Positions 1 to 6,688 of a stretch of 11,230 nt of DNA are shown in pieces. Below the pieces are notes generated by a model, which had not been told where the DNA came from, made no database searches, and saw only the letters and a list, made by a program, of their open reading frames with translations. Positions within the stretch are counted from its first letter, which is position 1; each line of letters begins with the position of its first letter. Location: assembly GCA_029251065.1 (NCBI GenBank), contig JAQXEB010000006.1, positions 1 through 11,230 of the forward strand, read 5' to 3'. A program made the translations under genes and the position numbers. This stretch comes from Luminiphilus sp. GTDB taxonomy: Bacteria > Pseudomonadota > Gammaproteobacteria > Pseudomonadales > Halieaceae.

Positions 1-509
1 TCAGACCCAAAGCTGACGAGCGAGCACCAGACACTCAGTAGCGCAGAGCGTTGTGACGCTTCAGATCCGGCTTCATCTCGGTGAGACGCCTCATCTGAGC
101 AAAATTGACGAATTGCAGACGACAAAACAGCATCGCCGTACTCATCGAGCGCCGGGTACTGGGACTCATAGTGCTGCACGACAAAGGTTTCAACCGCCTC
201 GATTGAGGCATAGACCCAGCGCCTTCCTCCCAGAGCAGACACCGCACCGAGAATGAAACCCGATAAACGCCACAACGGCAAAAGAAGGCTCTTGTGGCCA
301 GAGGACAACCAGCCCTCAAAGAACGCGAGGTGCTCCTGCTCGGTCGCCAAATGATGCTCAGCAAAAGACCGAATCTCTCCGTCAACGGAAAGGGCCAAAA
401 TACCCTTATAAATCCAAACCGCACCCGTTTCACCGGCGTGGTTTGAACGCATCTCGCCCGCTAAATACGGTGACAGCGCTGACGCTTTTTTAAGTGATGC
501 ACAGTTCAT
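1..509 (-). CDS. coq7: Coq7-family 2-polyprenyl-6-methoxyphenol (demethoxyubiquinone) hydroxylase, 3' end outside window
   Basis: Reading from the ATG at 509 gives 169 codons without a stop up to the left edge, so the C-terminus is missing, probably by only a few residues. Coq7 enzymes are di-iron monooxygenases that hydroxylate demethoxyubiquinone late in ubiquinone synthesis, at the inner membrane. The di-iron ligand set is visible: Glu27 in NHAGETGA (23-30), E57xxH60, Glu107 in the AVE motif, and E140xxH143. The stretch SLLLPLWRLSGFILGAVSAL (74-93) matches the family's hydrophobic helix. At about 170-180 residues the protein is shorter than proteobacterial forms of about 215, mainly at the N-terminus, where the first Glu ligand already lies at 27. 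It sits 43 bp downstream of ald on the same strand and may be cotranscribed. Family membership is secure from motifs; the exact substrate is inferred. Confidence 0.88.
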   Translation of the reverse strand, partial: MNCASLKKASALSPYLAGEMRSNHAGETGAVWIYKGILALSVDGEIRSFAEHHLATEQEHLAFFEGWLSSGHKSLLLPLWRLSGFILGAVSALGGRRWVYASIEAVETFVVQHYESQYPALDEYGDAVLSSAIRQFCSDEASHRDEAGSEASQRSALLSVWCSLVSFGS

Positions 510-552
510 AGTGGACTGACTAATGACGTTCGTCGCACTATAACGAATGTGC

Positions 553-1668
553 TCACACTTTCAGCGCGTCTTCCGGTGAGACGGTATCAAAGTTGAACGC
601 TTCCCCGACACCTTGATGCGTCAGTCTGCCCGCGTGCACGTTCAGTCCTAGCGCGAAACAGGGATCAGACCTCAGCGCATCGAGGCCACGATCAGCAAGG
701 CGCATCACGTAGGGAAGAGTGGCATTCGTCAGCGCCAGCGTCGCTGTACGTGCAACACCGCCGGGCATGTTCGCCACACAGTAGTGCACCACACCCTCTA
801 CCTCGTAAGTAGGGTCTTCGTAGGAGGTCGCTCGTGACGTCTCAAAACACCCGCCTTGGTCAATCGCAACGTCGACCATCACACTGCCTTTTTGCAGTTT
901 ACGAACAAGATCGAGTCCCACCAACTTCGGCGCTGCGGCCCCCGGAATGAGAACCGCGCCGATAATGAGATCTGCATCCAGAACCTGCTCCTCGAGCGCA
1001 GCAGCACTTGACCAAACGGTCTCAATACGGCCCATGAAAATATCATCAAGGTAGCGCAGTCGATCCAGAGATCGATCGAGTACAACCACCCGTGCACCCA
1101 TACCTTGTGCCACACGCGCAGCATTTGTCCCGACAACACCGCCTCCTATGACCACAACTTTGGCGGGTGCCACACCGGGTACACCACCAAGCAACACGCC
1201 ACGTCCACCGCTGGACTTCTTTAAAAAGTCGCCGCCTGCCTGCGCCGCAAGACGACCTGCAATCTCTGACATAGGTGCCAAGAGGGGGAGCCCGCCAGTC
1301 GTTCCTTCCACAGTCTCATAGGCAATGCAGGTCGCACCGCTTTCGAGCAGCAAATCGGTTTGAAGGCGATCCGCCGCAAGGTGCAAATAAGTAAACAAAA
1401 TCTGTCCCGGTCGCAACTGACGGCACTCGTCAGGCTGAGGTTCTTTGACCTTTACGATCAAGTCGCATTCCCGAAAAATCGTCGAGGGCCCATCAACAAG
1501 ACTCGCGCCAGCGGCAACGTAGTCTGCGTCTAGAAAACCTGCCCCCTCGCCTGCCTGGGTCTCGACCATCACGTCGTGTCCGTGACGAACAAGCTCGACC
1601 ACACCTGCCGGTGGGAGCCCAACACGATATTCGTGATTCTTGATTTCTTTCGGTACACCAATACGCAT
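553..1668 (-). CDS. ald: alanine dehydrogenase
   Basis: This 371-residue protein, the usual length for the family, interconverts L-alanine and pyruvate plus ammonium using NAD in the cytoplasm. It starts with the family signature RIGVPKEIKNHEYRVGLPP. Known catalytic and substrate-binding positions are conserved at the standard numbering: Arg15, Lys75 (KVKEP), His96 (TYLHLA) and Asp270 (VDVAIDQGG). The Rossmann nucleotide loop GGGVVG is at 175-180, followed by Asp198 near the end of the second strand, consistent with NAD preference. The ATG at 1668 is preceded by a good ribosome binding site, GAGGAA, at 1678-1683 on the minus strand. The gene diverges from an Lrp/AsnC regulator at 1831, a common arrangement for alanine dehydrogenase genes, which suggests induction by alanine or another amino acid. 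No internal damage is seen. Confidence 0.97.
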   Translation of the reverse strand: MRIGVPKEIKNHEYRVGLPPAGVVELVRHGHDVMVETQAGEGAGFLDADYVAAGASLVDGPSTIFRECDLIVKVKEPQPDECRQLRPGQILFTYLHLAADRLQTDLLLESGATCIAYETVEGTTGGLPLLAPMSEIAGRLAAQAGGDFLKKSSGGRGVLLGGVPGVAPAKVVVIGGGVVGTNAARVAQGMGARVVVLDRSLDRLRYLDDIFMGRIETVWSSAAALEEQVLDADLIIGAVLIPGAAAPKLVGLDLVRKLQKGSVMVDVAIDQGGCFETSRATSYEDPTYEVEGVVHYCVANMPGGVARTATLALTNATLPYVMRLADRGLDALRSDPCFALGLNVHAGRLTHQGVGEAFNFDTVSPEDALKV

Positions 1669-1683
1669 ACGTCAAATTCCTCG

Positions 1684-1695
1684 ATCGAATAGGCC
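1684..1695 (+). repeat. 12-bp direct repeat, copy 1 (ald-proximal)
   Basis: ATCGAATAGGCC occurs here and again, perfectly and in the same orientation, at 1817-1828. This copy lies 16 bp upstream of the ald start codon, just outside the ald ribosome binding site. The two copies are 133 bp apart and frame the intergenic region. A role as regulator binding sites is inferred from position only. Confidence 0.75.
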
Positions 1696-1743
1696 CTAAT
1701 GCAACTCAGGCGATAAGATGATATTACGCCTCAAAATACAGCG

Positions 1744-1757
1744 AAATAGCGCTATTT
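1744..1757. promoter_or_regulatory. 14-bp perfect palindrome, candidate operator
   Basis: AAATAGCGCTATTT equals its own reverse complement. It lies midway between ald and the Lrp-family gene. On the minus strand it overlaps where a -35 would sit relative to the TAATAT at 1721-1726. A dimeric regulator such as the neighbouring Lrp-family protein is the natural candidate to bind it, but the match to the E. coli Lrp consensus is only general (AT-rich, dyad symmetric). Confidence 0.45.
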
Positions 1758-1816
1758 TTTGCTTTTTAGCAGTCGATTCGATTGATTTATTCTTATATAT
1801 TGATCAAAACGACTTC

Positions 1817-1828
1817 ATCGAATAGGCC
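1817..1828 (+). repeat. 12-bp direct repeat, copy 2 (regulator-proximal)
   Basis: This is the second perfect copy of ATCGAATAGGCC (first at 1684-1695). It ends 2 bp before the ATG of the Lrp-family gene and so occupies the place where its ribosome binding site should be; the only Shine-Dalgarno-like bases are the TAGG within the repeat. A protein bound here could block transcription or initiation of its own gene. This is inferred from position. Confidence 0.75.
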
Positions 1829-1830
1829 TT

Positions 1831-2292
1831 ATGAGCATACTCTCCCGAACTGATCGAAAAATCCTAGCGCTCCTGCAAAAAGATGGGCGCATGAGCGTTG
1901 CTGAAATTGGACGGCAGGTGGGTCTTACCGCATCACCGTGCGCTGAGCGAATAAAGCGACTCGAAAACCAGGGCATTATCACCGGTTACTTCGCACGACT
2001 GGCACCGGCAAAACTGGATTCAGGGCTTGTGGTCTTCGTCCAAGTCGCATTGCAGCGAACGTCTGGCAACGCCTTTAAAGCGTTTACCGACGCAATTGAG
2101 ATCATCCCAGAAGTTGAGGAATGTCACCTTGTGTCGGGCGAATTTGATTTTCTTGTCAAGGCGAGAGTTAAAGATATGACGCACTATAAGAACCTGCTGG
2201 CCGGCTCTCTACTGCAACTACCGAATGTGCAAGAGTCAAAAAGTTATCCGGTCATGGAGTCCGTGGTTCAGCGATCGGGAATCCGGCTTTGA
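1831..2292 (+). CDS. Lrp/AsnC-family transcriptional regulator, probable regulator of ald
   Basis: This 153-residue protein has the standard Lrp/AsnC length and layout. Residues 6-52 form the helix-turn-helix: DRKILALLQKDGRMSVAEIG, then VGLTASPCAERIKRLENQGII, typical of the recognition helix region. A short linker precedes the RAM effector domain (about 66-140), with SGEFDFLVK at 102-110 matching the conserved GxYD-type segment that contacts amino-acid ligands in this family. Such proteins form dimers to octamers and respond to amino acids. Divergent placement next to ald argues for control of alanine catabolism, like AldR-type regulators, and probably autoregulation. The ATG at 1831 lacks a clear ribosome binding site; a 12-bp repeat shared with the ald side sits there instead. 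The amidohydrolase gene starts 67 bp downstream on the same strand and may be cotranscribed. The ligand is not determined by the sequence. Confidence 0.93.
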   Translation: MSILSRTDRKILALLQKDGRMSVAEIGRQVGLTASPCAERIKRLENQGIITGYFARLAPAKLDSGLVVFVQVALQRTSGNAFKAFTDAIEIIPEVEECHLVSGEFDFLVKARVKDMTHYKNLLAGSLLQLPNVQESKSYPVMESVVQRSGIRL

Positions 2293-2359
2293 CCGCGTTA
2301 AAACTGGACGGCACAGTTATGGCGACGCACATTACGATTAATTCACTCGAGGTCTTTCT

Positions 2360-3796
2360 ATGAAATGCGTTACCCGCTTGCTTTGTGTCGCTCACTCGCT
2401 GGTCTTTAGCCTTTCCTCTTTTGCAACGGACAGCGAGGAAGTGCTGACGAGCATCGACAGTCGGGCGCAACAGTTAACCGATTTAAGCGACCACATATGG
2501 GATCTGGCGGAGGTGGGTTATCAAGAAATACTGTCGAGTAACGCACTCAAAGAGGCATTGCTGACGGAGGGTTTTTCTATTGAAAGCGGTGTCGCCTCGA
2601 TCCCTACCGCCTTCGTTGCCAGTTACGGTTCGGGACAGCCTGTCATTGCGATCATGGGTGAGTTCGACGCCCTTCCCGGGATCAGTCAAGCCGCCGTTCC
2701 TGTCGTACAAAAAATTGACGGGAAGAAAGCCGCACACGCTTGTGGGCACCATTTATTTGGGGCCGGCTCAGCGGGCGCGGCAATTGCCGTCAAAGAGTGG
2801 CTGGATCGAACCGAATCATCCGGCACCGTTCAATTTTTTGGAACCCCCGCAGAAGAAGGTGGCTCCGGCAAGGTTTACATGGTGCGTGCCGGTCTGTTTG
2901 ACAACGTAGACACCGTCATTCACTGGCATCCCGCTTCTGTCAATTCGGCCGACTCAGCGAGCACCCTGGCAAACCGCTCCGCAAAATTTACATTTACCGG
3001 CGTCTCGTCGCACGCCGCGTCCGCCCCCGAGCGTGGGCGCTCCGCTCTCGATGCCGTTGAATCTATGAATTTCATGGTCAACCTGTTACGTGAGCATGTC
3101 CCCTCCTCCACCCGACTCCACTATGTGATTACTAACGGCGGAGCAACACCCAACGTGGTCCCAAATACTGCGGAGTCTTTTTATTACGTTCGACACCCTA
3201 ATGAGCACGCGCTGCGAGACATCTGGGATCGCGTGGTGGCGACGGCTGACGCAGCGGCAATGGGGACGGGTACTACCCTGGATTATGAGGTGATTCACGG
3301 CAATTACAGTGTTTTACCAAACGACACATTGGCGCGTGTTATGCACGACAATTTGTCTCGAGTCGGCGGATTCACTTATAGCGACGCGGATAAAATATTT
3401 GCCAATGAGATTGCTAAGACATTGCCTTCGGGTGCCTATGTCGACGGTCGTCCGATTGGCGTAAAGCCGTTTGAGACAGGACAAAGAAGCAACGGGTCCA
3501 CCGACGTGGGCGACGTCAGCTGGACCGTTCCAACCGTGGGCATGAGTGCAGCCACCTGGGTTCCTGGGACCGGCGCACACACTTGGCAGGCCGTAGCGGC
3601 AGGCAGGACGCCTATTGGCCACAAAGGCATGTTAGTGGCCGCCAAGGCAATGGCCCTCACGGCCGTCACCCTTTTTCAAAACCAAACCATTTTGTTGGAG
3701 GCGAACGCAGAGTTTGAGCGACGTCGCGGCAATGACTTTCAGTACGAGGCGCTACTGGGAGATCGAGAGCCGCCGCTCGACTACCGCCGCAAGTAA
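2360..3796 (+). CDS. exported M20-family amidohydrolase, AbgB-like
   Basis: This 478-residue protein belongs to the M20 metallopeptidase family, in the amidohydrolase branch that includes p-aminobenzoyl-glutamate hydrolase subunit B (AbgB) and HipO-type aminoacylases. Expected metal ligands are present: C128 and H130 in ACGHHLFG (127-134), the Glu pair 165-166 in GTPAEEGGSGK, H190 in HWHP, and H407 in GTGAHTW. The GEFDALPG strand is at 100-107 and the dimerisation-domain SSHAA motif at 217-221. Residues 1-22 form a signal peptide (cleavage likely after SFA), so it acts in the periplasm, unlike cytoplasmic AbgB; no lipobox is seen. The ATG at 2360 has GAGG at 2349-2352, 7 bp away. It would release amino acids from N-acyl or peptide-like amides; the substrate is unknown. 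Placement behind an amino-acid-responsive regulator suggests a link with amino-acid scavenging. Its last 45 bp overlap a convergent gene. Confidence 0.92.
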   Translation: MKCVTRLLCVAHSLVFSLSSFATDSEEVLTSIDSRAQQLTDLSDHIWDLAEVGYQEILSSNALKEALLTEGFSIESGVASIPTAFVASYGSGQPVIAIMGEFDALPGISQAAVPVVQKIDGKKAAHACGHHLFGAGSAGAAIAVKEWLDRTESSGTVQFFGTPAEEGGSGKVYMVRAGLFDNVDTVIHWHPASVNSADSASTLANRSAKFTFTGVSSHAASAPERGRSALDAVESMNFMVNLLREHVPSSTRLHYVITNGGATPNVVPNTAESFYYVRHPNEHALRDIWDRVVATADAAAMGTGTTLDYEVIHGNYSVLPNDTLARVMHDNLSRVGGFTYSDADKIFANEIAKTLPSGAYVDGRPIGVKPFETGQRSNGSTDVGDVSWTVPTVGMSAATWVPGTGAHTWQAVAAGRTPIGHKGMLVAAKAMALTAVTLFQNQTILLEANAEFERRRGNDFQYEALLGDREPPLDYRRK

Positions 3797-4321
3797 CCCA
3801 ACGCCATTGTCGCCACCCAGCTGCAATGAATGCTTGAGTGAGCGCTTCAAGGCAGAGGCAAGAACGCGTTGTTGATAGGGAAGATGTGCCACATAGTCCG
3901 GTAGCATCTCGTCAAAACTCTTCGAGTTTTCCGCCTGAGATTGAAATCCCTCAAGAAACTGAATCAGCGCCTGCCGCACACTCCCACTGAGCTCCGAGTA
4001 AAAGCTGAGCTTCCACGTCATATCTCGGCTTAGCGCGCACTCTGCCACATAATCGCCAGGCTGCCGCGCGCCCCATTCATCAGGTGACACCAAGGACAGC
4101 TGCCATTCTTGATCAGCTCGATACAAAAAGTAGGTTTGATCAGGCACGACTCTGAATTTAAAGGCGGACGACAATACGAGACTGGAGCACCAGTAATCCA
4201 GCAGCGCTTGGTCGGTGGATTTTGCCCGGATTTCGGCAGGCGCTGCAGCGGCAATTTGCTGAAGAACCATGACCAGTCCCTTCCCTTGAGGGTTACCACT
4301 AGGGTTGACGCTGTCACTCAT
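3752..4321 (-). CDS. conserved hypothetical protein, possibly DUF2452-like
   Basis: This is a 189-residue protein without a function I can name. The chosen start is the ATG at 4321, preceded by GAGAG and, a little further up, GGAGG. It lies 7 bp after the thioesterase stop, whereas the alternative ATG at 4357 would overlap that gene by 29 bp. Visible features are GNPQGKGL (9-16), helical 20-55, YFLY (64-67), SLVSPDEWG (76-84) and DMTW (100-103), then a helical C-terminal half (105-189). The order Tyr-Leu-Tyr, Leu-Ser, Pro-x-Glu-Trp-Gly, Asp-x-Thr-Trp recalls DUF2452 from memory, but this needs a profile search. There is no signal peptide or membrane segment, so it is probably cytoplasmic. The tight spacing indicates cotranscription with the thioesterase. 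Its final 45 bp are antisense to the end of the amidohydrolase gene. Confidence 0.82.
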   Translation of the reverse strand: MSDSVNPSGNPQGKGLVMVLQQIAAAAPAEIRAKSTDQALLDYWCSSLVLSSAFKFRVVPDQTYFLYRADQEWQLSLVSPDEWGARQPGDYVAECALSRDMTWKLSFYSELSGSVRQALIQFLEGFQSQAENSKSFDEMLPDYVAHLPYQQRVLASALKRSLKHSLQLGGDNGVGLLAAVVERRLSISQ

Positions 4322-4328
4322 GATGCTC

Positions 4329-4748
4329 TCAATCCTCCAACTCGGGTTGCGCCGCAATAATCGCGTCCCTCACCCGCTGAGGAATAGGCCTGCTTTTACG
4401 CGTCGCCTTATCGACAAATACGTAAGTAAAGCTCCCGCGCGTCGCAATCTCTTGGGTCGTGGTATTGAGCATTTCAAACTCAATCAAACAACTGCTATTC
4501 CCCATCTTAGAAAAGCCGCACGACACTTCAAGGATGTCCCATGCCAAACACTCGCCGACAAAGTCGATGTTGCAGTTCACCGTAAACGTGAGGTAGTCGC
4601 CATCGGGACCTGCGTCCCAACCAATTTGCGCGAGGTACTCCGATACGACCTCATCAGCCAACACCGGATAGCTTCCAAAAAACGTGTGTCCGTTGGCGTC
4701 GGTGTCAGCAAATCGCACTTTGATTTGACCGGTGTAAGCTGCGTTCAA
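4329..4748 (-). CDS. acyl-CoA thioesterase, 4-hydroxybenzoyl-CoA thioesterase (hotdog) family
   Basis: This 139-residue protein has the single hotdog-fold layout of the 4HBT / YbgC / FadM group, which hydrolyses acyl-CoA thioesters in the cytoplasm. The N-terminal motif VRFADTDANGHTFFGSY (11-27) carries the expected catalytic Asp17, followed by the long helix (PVLADEVVSEYLAQIG) and the family strand pattern, with SCLIEFEML and GSFTYVFVD towards the end. The start codon is TTG at 4748: the frame is open upstream to a TAA near 4828, but no ATG or GTG occurs in it. AAGGG lies 8 bp before the TTG, a well-placed ribosome binding site. The conserved hypothetical gene follows 7 bp downstream. The acyl substrate cannot be read from the sequence, and no fatty-acid genes adjoin it. 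Confidence 0.9.
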   Translation of the reverse strand: MNAAYTGQIKVRFADTDANGHTFFGSYPVLADEVVSEYLAQIGWDAGPDGDYLTFTVNCNIDFVGECLAWDILEVSCGFSKMGNSSCLIEFEMLNTTTQEIATRGSFTYVFVDKATRKSRPIPQRVRDAIIAAQPELED

Positions 4749-5024
4749 AACTTTTTCCCTTTTACTTGACGGGTTTTGCCATCGTGGGGCCGGAGTATGG
4801 GCGCTATTGCACTGCGATACTACGCTTTAGGGTGATAAAGCAGGACATGATTAGTTCGCCGAAGATCACACAAATACCGCAGAGGAACGAAAGCGATCGC
4901 CATTGAATAGCGGTTATAAAGGTGAAATTGTTGCGTTCGAACAAAACACTCTTACATCGACCCGTCAAACGCCTTATCATTCGCGCCGACTAAAAAGTCG
5001 ACCGATTTATTCCTGGGGGTATCA
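4749..5024. promoter_or_regulatory. 276-bp divergent intergenic region between thioesterase and cytochrome c
   Basis: No gene of credible length is seen here on either strand. The region must hold promoters for the minus-strand thioesterase pair and the plus-strand cytochrome. I found no hexamer pair good enough to name. Small symmetric elements are the 8-bp palindromes GTTCGAAC (4935-4942) and GCGATCGC (4893-4900), and a 5-bp-stem hairpin CGACT/AGTCG (4987-5000) in the probable cytochrome leader. The cytochrome ribosome binding site is GGGGG at 5015-5019. Confidence 0.5.
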
Positions 5025-5462
5025 ATGAACACGAACGTCATCGTCACGGCTTTCGCCATTGCTGTGACAGCAATTATTTGGGTCGGTACAACGACAAATG
5101 ACGCGTCATGGTCGGGCAATCGTAATGTCTGTGTTGGCGAATGTTACGAAGCGTGGAAGTCTGAAAATGGCGGAAACATTGCCGATATTGAACGTGTCAA
5201 ACAAGAAATGTTGGCAGCAGCGTCACCCGAAGCACTTGGCAAAAGTTATTACGGCCAGTGTATTGCCTGTCACGGCGGTAAAGGCGAAGGCGGCATTGGT
5301 CCCATGCTTGCAGGTCAGGCCCAAAGTGATCTCGTCAGTAAGCTGACCGCCTACCGCGCGGGTGAAGCGCGAGGCGCTCAATCGTCAATGATGTGGCCGG
5401 TTGCCAAAGCCATGACTGACGGTGAGATAGGCAACGTCGCGGCGTACCTGACCACCCTGTAA
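5025..5462 (+). CDS. class I c-type cytochrome, monohaem, periplasmic or membrane-anchored
   Basis: This 145-residue protein is an electron carrier of the cytochrome c class I fold. Residues 4-20 are a hydrophobic signal peptide or uncleaved anchor. The haem site CIACH is at 79-83, followed by the Gly-rich GGKGEGGIGPMLAGQ, and the axial Met is expected at 122 or 123 in SSMMWPVAKAMTDGEIGNVAAYL, like small cytochromes of the c5 / c-553 type. An extra N-terminal segment (about 30-70) contains the pair CVGEC (36-40) and a helical stretch before the haem domain. These two cysteines lack the following His needed for a second haem, so a disulfide is more likely. A strong GGGGG ribosome binding site precedes the ATG. 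The gene stands alone, with no oxidase or dehydrogenase partner in the window, so its redox partners are unknown. Confidence 0.92.
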   Translation: MNTNVIVTAFAIAVTAIIWVGTTTNDASWSGNRNVCVGECYEAWKSENGGNIADIERVKQEMLAAASPEALGKSYYGQCIACHGGKGEGGIGPMLAGQAQSDLVSKLTAYRAGEARGAQSSMMWPVAKAMTDGEIGNVAAYLTTL

Positions 5463-5470
5463 CGCGGTCT

Positions 5471-6688
5471 TTACGAGGTGGCGTCCGCCGCCTCGCCTGC
5501 ATCTCCATCTCCATCCAAAAATATCCAGCCCAGTGTCAGTGTGACGGCCGGCAGTGTCGCGAGTGCCCAAAGGGCAGAGAGCTGCAGTGCACACCCCACT
5601 AAGACGACCGATCTGACGATCTCCAATCCTTTGAAAACGGTCGATCGCGCATTATTGAGGAGTGCCGCATTGGCAATCCCTAGCCAGAGCATCATGCCCC
5701 ACGCAATCGCCTCGTACCCATGAAGCACATCGAACTGCTGCGCGACGACGAGTATGGCCGTGATCAACAAAAGGTTCATCGCGCCGCTGAGCTTTCGAGC
5801 AACGGTGACCTGCGGATCAAACTTACTAAACGCGGTCAGAGACTCCGTCGACACCTCATTGGCTAGATCGCTTGGCTTCCACGCGGGATGAGAAAACGGC
5901 ACCAACACTCGATGGCGCCAACTCGTCGTTCGCCACATGTCCGACAACATGTCCCGATAAACGTGTACCCATGCTTCCCAAGGTGACCAGGACCTGATCG
6001 GCGTAGTAATGCCATAGACGCAGGGTTCAGACGGCTGTTCCCGTTGATAGGAGCCGAACAACCGATCCCATACGATGAAAACGCCGCCATAATTACGGTC
6101 CAGGTAGCAGGTGTTCCTCGCATGATGGACTCGGTGGTTCGACGGAGACACGAACACGTACTCGAACCAACCGAGTTCGCCGACGTGCTCAGTGTGCACC
6201 CAGAACTGGTAGATCAGGTTGAGCGCACCCACGGTAACCATCATCTCGCCCGGCACACCGATAAAAAAGAGGGGGGTGTAGAAAATCCACCCGAATAAAA
6301 ACCCAGTACTCGTCTGCCGGAGTGCGGTTGACAGGTTGTAGTCCTCGCTTTGATGGTGCACCACATGTGACGCCCAAAAAAGCTTGATCTCATGACCGGC
6401 GCGATGCGACCAGTAATAGCAAAGGTCGTAAAGAATAAAAGCCAGCACCCAGCCCATCCAACCATCAAGGCGCCAGGGGGCAAATGGGGTTATCGTCATT
6501 AGCCAAGCATAGACACTCCCACCAATGCCCAATGCAACAAAGCGACGCGCCTGTGACAGCCCGCCCAGCGTTAAACTGCTGATTGAATCGTTTAACCGAT
6601 AGGTGTCTCTGCCCGAGACGCGCCCCCACAACCACTCCGCAGCAATGGCGAGTAAAAAGAAGGGCACGGCGGTCGCGATAAGATTCAT
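5471..6688 (-). CDS. fatty acid hydroxylase / sterol desaturase superfamily membrane enzyme, alkylglycerol monooxygenase-like
   Basis: This 405-residue integral membrane protein carries the histidine boxes of the superfamily, which hold a di-iron centre that oxidises lipid substrates with O2: HRAGH (95-99), HVVHH (108-112), HTEH (165-168) and HRVHH (185-189). The following NYGGVFIVWDRLFGSY (199-214) is typical of the branch that includes alkylglycerol monooxygenase. Hydrophobic segments lie at about 4-20, 50-66, 78-92, 125-160, and, after a cytoplasmic loop, 303-317, 324-345 and 357-390. This C-terminal extension beyond the catalytic core resembles AGMO-type proteins. The tail DGDGDAGEAADATS is acidic and low in complexity. 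No clear ribosome binding site precedes the ATG at 6688; a TATACT at 6695-6700 (minus) is so close that the message could be leaderless. The lipid substrate is unknown. Confidence 0.9.
   Translation of the reverse strand: MNLIATAVPFFLLAIAAEWLWGRVSGRDTYRLNDSISSLTLGGLSQARRFVALGIGGSVYAWLMTITPFAPWRLDGWMGWVLAFILYDLCYYWSHRAGHEIKLFWASHVVHHQSEDYNLSTALRQTSTGFLFGWIFYTPLFFIGVPGEMMVTVGALNLIYQFWVHTEHVGELGWFEYVFVSPSNHRVHHARNTCYLDRNYGGVFIVWDRLFGSYQREQPSEPCVYGITTPIRSWSPWEAWVHVYRDMLSDMWRTTSWRHRVLVPFSHPAWKPSDLANEVSTESLTAFSKFDPQVTVARKLSGAMNLLLITAILVVAQQFDVLHGYEAIAWGMMLWLGIANAALLNNARSTVFKGLEIVRSVVLVGCALQLSALWALATLPAVTLTLGWIFLDGDGDAGEAADATS

Larger units (their letters stand above)
1669..1830. promoter_or_regulatory. 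divergent ald / lrp-family intergenic control region
   Basis: This 162-bp stretch separates two divergent starts and is visibly richer in A and T than the flanking genes, especially 1735-1810. It holds a 12-bp direct repeat near each end and a 14-bp palindrome in the middle, each listed separately. Possible -10 hexamers are TAATAT on the minus strand (1721-1726) for ald and TATATT on the plus strand (1796-1801) for the regulator. Neither has a convincing -35 at 17 bp, so the promoter calls are weak. Lrp-family proteins usually bind several spaced sites in AT-rich DNA, which this layout would suit. Confidence 0.6.

Noticed and set aside
35..433. 132-residue minus-strand open frame near the left edge
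   Set aside because: It is a shadow of the Coq7-family gene, which reads in another minus-strand frame from 509 and carries all di-iron ligand motifs.
526..550. Inverted repeat between ald and coq7 as a terminator
   Set aside because: The 8-bp stem has a mismatch on the transcribed strand and no T run follows, so read-through is more likely.
4305..4769. 154-residue plus-strand open frame
   Set aside because: It lies antisense to the thioesterase, whose family motifs are clear; the plus-strand translation is basic and lacks any recognisable pattern.
4765..4785. Six-codon leader peptide (MAKPVK) upstream of the thioesterase
   Set aside because: There is no ribosome binding site for it and no attenuator-like structure; an ATG and stop this close together occur readily by chance.
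4893..4900. GCGATCGC as a repeated HIP1-like element
   Set aside because: I noticed it only here; a single 8-bp palindrome carries no weight.
5132..5146. Second haem site in the cytochrome at CVGEC
   Set aside because: The spacing is CxxxC and the next residue is Tyr, not His, so it is not a c-type haem-binding motif.
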